Assembly: GCA_014728035.1 (NCBI GenBank)
Contig: WJMJ01000046.1
Coordinates: 62,001-126,000, forward strand
DNA length: 64,000 nt
Origin: Promethearchaeota archaeon
GTDB taxonomy: Archaea; Asgardarchaeota; Thorarchaeia; Thorarchaeales; Thorarchaeaceae
Direction: 5' to 3'
Part shown: piece by piece, positions 60,778-64,000 of the stretch
How the letters are laid out: every line of letters starts with the position of its first letter
Position numbering within the stretch: the first letter of the stretch is position 1
The notes under the pieces: generated by a model
The model's input: the letters and a program-made list of their open reading frames with translations, nothing else
The model's database searches: none
What the model was told of the DNA's origin: nothing
Program-made: the position numbers and the translations under genes

Positions 60778-61644
60778 TCATTCAGATAGGTGTTCTAAAA
60801 TCGGGTCAGCTGAAACACGATTCAGTTCCAACCCAACCTCCTCTTCATCCATTCCCATAGATAAAGCTAAAATTTGGGGATAAAGGAGAATAGGAAGATT
60901 GTAATCTTCATTATAGGAATTCTTCAATCCTAATTGTTGCAAATCCAATTGATTCCCACAGGCAGGACATACCACTGTAGCAAACTTTGCACCCGACTCG
61001 GACATTGATTTAAGTTTGTCACGGGCTAATCTAATGGCAAGAGGTTCGTTGACTGGAAGAACTGTGGCGCCACAACATTGCTTCCAAAGTGGATATTCAA
61101 TAACAGACGCACCTGTTACTTCTACAAGCTCACTAAGAATGTCTGGAGTGAATTCAGTCACATCCAGAGGACGAAGCAGATGGCATCCATAATGAATAGC
61201 TATACCCACACCATCAAGTGGTTTCGTGACTTTCTTTCGAATCTCATCAATACCAATATCAGTATATAGTGCTTCCACAAAATGACGAACTTTGATTGTA
61301 CATTTAAGCTCCAAGTCCATCTCAGATAGTTTCTCATTGACTTTTTTCAGGTCTTCGGGAGCATGCTTCAAATGATGTAAAACATCCTTCAAAGATCCAA
61401 AGCACCCGTTGCAGGGAGTAACTATATCATATCCGTTCTTTTCGCCGATAGCTAATGTGCGTGCATTTACTACTAACCAGCCAAAGTAATCTATTGCACG
61501 GAGATTGGGACTACCACAACATGCGACATCTTCCATGTAGATTAATTCCATTCCAAAAGATTCAGCAACACGAATCATAGAAGCTTCATAATTGGGGTAA
61601 TTGGCAGGAACACTGCAACCCATATAGAGATTATAAGATGGCAT
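60778..61644 (-). CDS. hdrB: Heterodisulfide reductase subunit B
   Basis: The 288-residue protein has two CCG domains. The first includes YMGCSVPANYPNYE and VACCGSPN with CNGCF. The second includes HYGCHLLRP, KQCCGATVLP and VVCPACGNQLD. These cysteines hold the noncubane clusters that reduce disulfides in methanogen HdrB. The organism shown here has no methanogenesis genes in view, so the substrate is probably another disulfide or acceptor. It sits directly between hdrC and the short hdrA. Confidence 0.95.
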   Translation of the reverse strand: MPSYNLYMGCSVPANYPNYEASMIRVAESFGMELIYMEDVACCGSPNLRAIDYFGWLVVNARTLAIGEKNGYDIVTPCNGCFGSLKDVLHHLKHAPEDLKKVNEKLSEMDLELKCTIKVRHFVEALYTDIGIDEIRKKVTKPLDGVGIAIHYGCHLLRPLDVTEFTPDILSELVEVTGASVIEYPLWKQCCGATVLPVNEPLAIRLARDKLKSMSESGAKFATVVCPACGNQLDLQQLGLKNSYNEDYNLPILLYPQILALSMGMDEEEVGLELNRVSADPILEHLSE

Positions 61645-61646
61645 CT

Positions 61647-62186
61647 TTATTCATCACCTGCAAGTTTTCCAGTTCTTGTGCTTTTTAGAATCAACTTGAC
61701 AGCATCAGTTGAAAGACCTGGCACTTCGGGTTCAAGTTCAAGGTCCTCACGTTCCCAATCAGCAGTCACTTGATAGAGCTGTCCTTTTCCAAGCAATTCC
61801 TTTCCAAGTCCAACTATACTAGAGGGGACTTTACCAGCTTCTGCAGCTAGATTCTTACAGTCAAAGAAAATGTCTGTAACACGAACATTCTGAGGGCAAC
61901 GCTCTTGACATTGGAAACAAGTTAGACATTCCCAAATTTCGGAACTTGAAAGGACTTCATCACGCATTCCTAGTATGATCATTCTGATTAGCTGATGGGG
62001 TTTATGATCCCATTGATTTGCAATAGGACACGCCGCAGTACATGTGGAGCAGGCGAAACACGCTGAAAGCTCCTCCCCATTTGGCATACTATGTATTGCA
62101 TCTCGGAAAGATGAATCTAATGAAGACATTTCAATTGGTTCGATTAGAGTATCTGGCACACCGGCCTTGTCTTTAGTTTCGGCCAT
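61647..62186 (-). CDS. hdrC: Heterodisulfide reductase subunit C
   Basis: The 179-residue protein has two [4Fe-4S] motifs, ACFACSTCTAACPIANQ and CLTCFQCQERCPQNV, and a helical C-terminal part. It passes electrons from HdrA to HdrB. It is the first gene of the operon and lies 3 bp ahead of hdrB. Confidence 0.95.
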   Translation of the reverse strand: MAETKDKAGVPDTLIEPIEMSSLDSSFRDAIHSMPNGEELSACFACSTCTAACPIANQWDHKPHQLIRMIILGMRDEVLSSSEIWECLTCFQCQERCPQNVRVTDIFFDCKNLAAEAGKVPSSIVGLGKELLGKGQLYQVTADWEREDLELEPEVPGLSTDAVKLILKSTRTGKLAGDE

Positions 62187-62283
62187 GATTTCACCACAGG
62201 TTTGAATGCCTGAATAGTTATGTTTGCGAACTTACTGCCTATATTTAATCTTTGCAGAGTGACAACACATTAAGAACTCAATC

Positions 62284-62502
62284 CTATGGTTGTTGTTCAG
62301 CTGGAAGACCTCGACGATAAGCCAAGTAGAGAATGCAGAAAATAGGAGGCAGTATGAGTATCTCATAAAGAAGGACAGATAATAGAGGTTCCTCGGTTAA
62401 TGGGTATGACATACCACCAATTGCAGCGAATATAACACATATCACTCCTGCAATACCGAGTATCCAGTGTCGAGTTGGCTTCATGGATACAGAACTGAAC
62501 AT
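62284..62502 (-). CDS. Small two-helix membrane protein
   Basis: The 72-residue protein has two hydrophobic helices (WILGIAGVICVIFAAIGGMS and VLLYEILILPPIFCILYLAY) and a short basic tail. It is not recognised. It lies between the replication operon and the Hdr operon on the same strand, with gaps of about 30 and 100 bases. An ATG within the frame at 62484 may be the real start. Confidence 0.5.
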   Translation of the reverse strand: MFSSVSMKPTRHWILGIAGVICVIFAAIGGMSYPLTEEPLLSVLLYEILILPPIFCILYLAYRRGLPAEQQP

Positions 62503-62529
62503 TCTACCTCTTAGTGCTTTCGTTCTGCA

Positions 62530-62811
62530 CTAAATTGAATCACGAACCAAAATAAGTTGAGAAAGAAGATTATCATGACTGGCATCAATGTACACTTGAA
62601 GTTTGTTAGTAAGTTCAAGTATGTAAGTAATCAGATTGTTAGGATTTCCATGTAAGGCTACCAGGGTGGTAGTTCGTTCATCTTTCAATAATCTGAACAC
62701 ATTAGATAATGCAACACGTAACTTTTCAAAATTAGATGCAGTATCAGTTTTTGTCTTAACCAAATCAGCAATTATAGCGGATAGTTGTTCTTCCACAAAA
62801 TTTTCACTCAT
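62530..62811 (-). CDS. Small helical protein of the PriS-GINS operon
   Basis: The 93-residue protein is predicted almost wholly helical (MSENFVEEQLSAIIADLVK, FEKLRVALSNVFRLLKDE, and ITYILELTNKLQVYIDASHD). No family was recognised. It starts 14 bp after the GINS gene stop and runs in the same direction. It could bind the GINS or primase proteins, judged only from position. Confidence 0.55.
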   Translation of the reverse strand: MSENFVEEQLSAIIADLVKTKTDTASNFEKLRVALSNVFRLLKDERTTTLVALHGNPNNLITYILELTNKLQVYIDASHDNLLSQLILVRDSI

Positions 62812-62824
62812 GATTTTCACCTAA

Positions 62825-63436
62825 TTATTTTTGAGAAACTACTCTTACTGCTACATGATTATGAATCATATTTTTCGCATTAGGCGCTGGAACCGAAGCT
62901 ATATCCTCAGCTTTGAACGGACCAAGTGTGGTTCCATCGATGCCAACACTCGCCGGAACATCGGTTAGAAATTTCAATGTTATATATTCGATTTCTCCTT
63001 CGGATTCAGGTGGCTTTTCCACGATATCATCAGTTGGACGAGTTTTGGAAGCTCTGTCAGATGAAACAGATCCAGCAAGCGATTCTTCTATGAACTTACT
63101 ATGAGCTTCCATTCCTCTAAGAACGCGATTATACAGCTCTTCTTCGGAGATTGTCATTAGACCTACTGGTCGCTTTCCTGCCAAAGCGGCATCAACTATT
63201 TTTCTACTTCGGATTTGAAGCAAATCACGAATCATAAATTCAAGATTCTGAATCTCTTGAGTAAAGAGGTTAGCTTGCAATTGATTATCAGCATCAGTGT
63301 GAGCAAGAGATAGACGTGTTTTTGATAGGTAGGAAATCATGTCGCCTAATCGCAAATCCTCAAGATCCCCTAATTCATCGAATTTTACTTCGGATTTCCA
63401 AATACGATATACATCATCATAGCTTAGTTTACTCAA
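62825..63436 (-). CDS. GINS complex subunit (archaeal Gins51-type)
   Basis: A protein of about 203 residues. The helical A domain (LSYDDVYRIWKSEVKFDELG, and MIRDLLQIRSRKIVDAALAG) is followed by an acidic linker. The small C-terminal B domain has ITLKFLTDVPASVGIDGTTL, then GPFKAEDIASVPAPNAKNMI. A-then-B order marks the Gins51/Sld5-Psf1 class. It activates the replicative MCM helicase. The TTG at 63436 overlaps the priS stop and has GGAGTGG upstream; a longer frame extends to 63514 inside priS. Confidence 0.9.
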   Translation of the reverse strand: MSKLSYDDVYRIWKSEVKFDELGDLEDLRLGDMISYLSKTRLSLAHTDADNQLQANLFTQEIQNLEFMIRDLLQIRSRKIVDAALAGKRPVGLMTISEEELYNRVLRGMEAHSKFIEESLAGSVSSDRASKTRPTDDIVEKPPESEGEIEYITLKFLTDVPASVGIDGTTLGPFKAEDIASVPAPNAKNMIHNHVAVRVVSQK

Positions 63437-64000
63437 GATAAGCCACTCCTTTGCATAACAGGAATACTGCAGCAGGCATCGGTAACTCCAATGTTTCATC
63501 TCCATACGGACCAAATAATTCAGAGTCTATTTTGAATGAGGGAACTTTGATAATGCCACCAAGTGTACGAACCTTCAATGTACCCGTATTGAAAGCAATT
63601 GCATCGGAAAAGGGGTTGAAAGAGTCTATTTGCTCTCGGGTCAGTCTATTAACCTTGAAACCAGTCTTGCCATTTATACTGCCAATTAGCCGGATTACTC
63701 GCTTTATGTCATGTGTGACGGGTTCGTCAATATTTGCACCATATGCTTCAACTGCACGAACCGCAATTTCTTGCCAAGATTTTTCACCCACACCTCTGAC
63801 CTTGGGACTTAGTGTTGGTGGAACTTTTTTCAAGCCATGAATGGCTTCTTGCTTACTAGCTTTAAGAGGTTTCACCCATCTTTCTGTACCCGAATAAGTT
63901 TCAATATTACGTATGAATTCAATCATTGCCTCTGGAACGCGATTTGCCCAACCTGGAACACTCAGCTCTTTGATAGCAGAGGTTTGTAAGGGGATTTTCT
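63429..64000 (-). CDS. priS: DNA primase small catalytic subunit PriS, C-terminal part
   Basis: The gene runs off the right edge, so about 190 C-terminal residues are visible and the catalytic Asp residues are outside. The part shown contains VTHDIKRVIRLIGSINGKTG, the conserved PriS block that binds nucleotide (with the basic and His residues), and FNPFSDAIAFNTGTLKVR. PriS with PriL makes RNA or DNA primers. It overlaps the GINS gene by 8 bp, an arrangement common in archaea. Confidence 0.93.
   Translation of the reverse strand, partial: KIPLQTSAIKELSVPGWANRVPEAMIEFIRNIETYSGTERWVKPLKASKQEAIHGLKKVPPTLSPKVRGVGEKSWQEIAVRAVEAYGANIDEPVTHDIKRVIRLIGSINGKTGFKVNRLTREQIDSFNPFSDAIAFNTGTLKVRTLGGIIKVPSFKIDSELFGPYGDETLELPMPAAVFLLCKGVAYLE

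Noticed and set aside
1..64000. Insertion sequences, prophage or integrase genes
   Set aside because: No transposase, integrase or terminal-inverted-repeat pair was recognised anywhere in the window.

Overview
The window is archaeal chromosome of moderate-to-low G+C. Archaeal informational genes run throughout: Nop5/fibrillarin, aIF2-gamma, RpoE1/RpoE2, ribosomal proteins S6e, S24e, S27ae, S30e and L15e, three exosome/RNase P genes, DnaG, pelota, GINS, PriS and archease. Intron-bearing tRNAs and BRE/TATA-type promoters fit as well. S30e, Elp3, a free-standing JAMM protease, a large Hdr locus and fermentative/beta-oxidation enzymes point to an Asgard lineage (Thor-/Loki-like). This is inference; no marker here settles the phylum. 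No insertion sequence, phage region or CRISPR array was found.

Layout. 1-16 kb: the start of a glycyl radical enzyme gene, a SPOUT methyltransferase, archease beside an intron-containing tRNA-Ser, Elp3, S30e, pyrDK, a Nop5-fibrillarin operon, RNase HII, a tRNA-Trp that appears to be split by three introns, 5S rRNA apart from the large rRNAs, and two tandem type 2 methionine aminopeptidases. 16-25 kb: a G+C-rich candidate structured RNA, dnaG with an irregular start region, OsmC, a Lon-like ATPase lacking the protease domain, pelota, a COG2108 radical SAM protein, a nucleotidyltransferase, a tRNA thiolase and a site-2 protease. 25-29 kb: a translation/transcription cluster, S6e-aIF2gamma-PIN-RpoE1-RpoE2-S24e-S27ae. 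29-36 kb: an initiator tRNA with a T-loop intron, a poorly coding stretch, two MinD-type ATPases with inserted ferredoxins plus two NifX-like proteins, a YchF-type GTPase, a flavin reductase and a SerA-like dehydrogenase. 36-39 kb: L15e-COG1325-Rpp30-Pop5, convergent with the JAMM protease.

39-54 kb is accessory: regulators, an HD hydrolase, an MFS transporter, a decayed PIN/UPF0175 toxin-antitoxin pair, a two-winged-helix protein fronted by a 12-bp tandem repeat, a lone G+C-rich MvhD gene, a DUF438/hemerythrin/PAS sensor, rhodanese, cupin, Fpg/Nei and three unrelated-looking membrane proteins.

53.8-62.2 kb is the most striking region. A leftward gene set encodes HdrC, HdrB, a short HdrA, a long HdrA fused to MvhD, a 753-residue protein joining two winged-helix segments to a two-cluster ferredoxin, and an acyl-CoA dehydrogenase. 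It suggests a heterodisulfide-reductase-like electron-transfer complex coupled to acyl-CoA oxidation, with a possible redox-sensing DNA-binding member. The window ends in a PriS-GINS replication operon.
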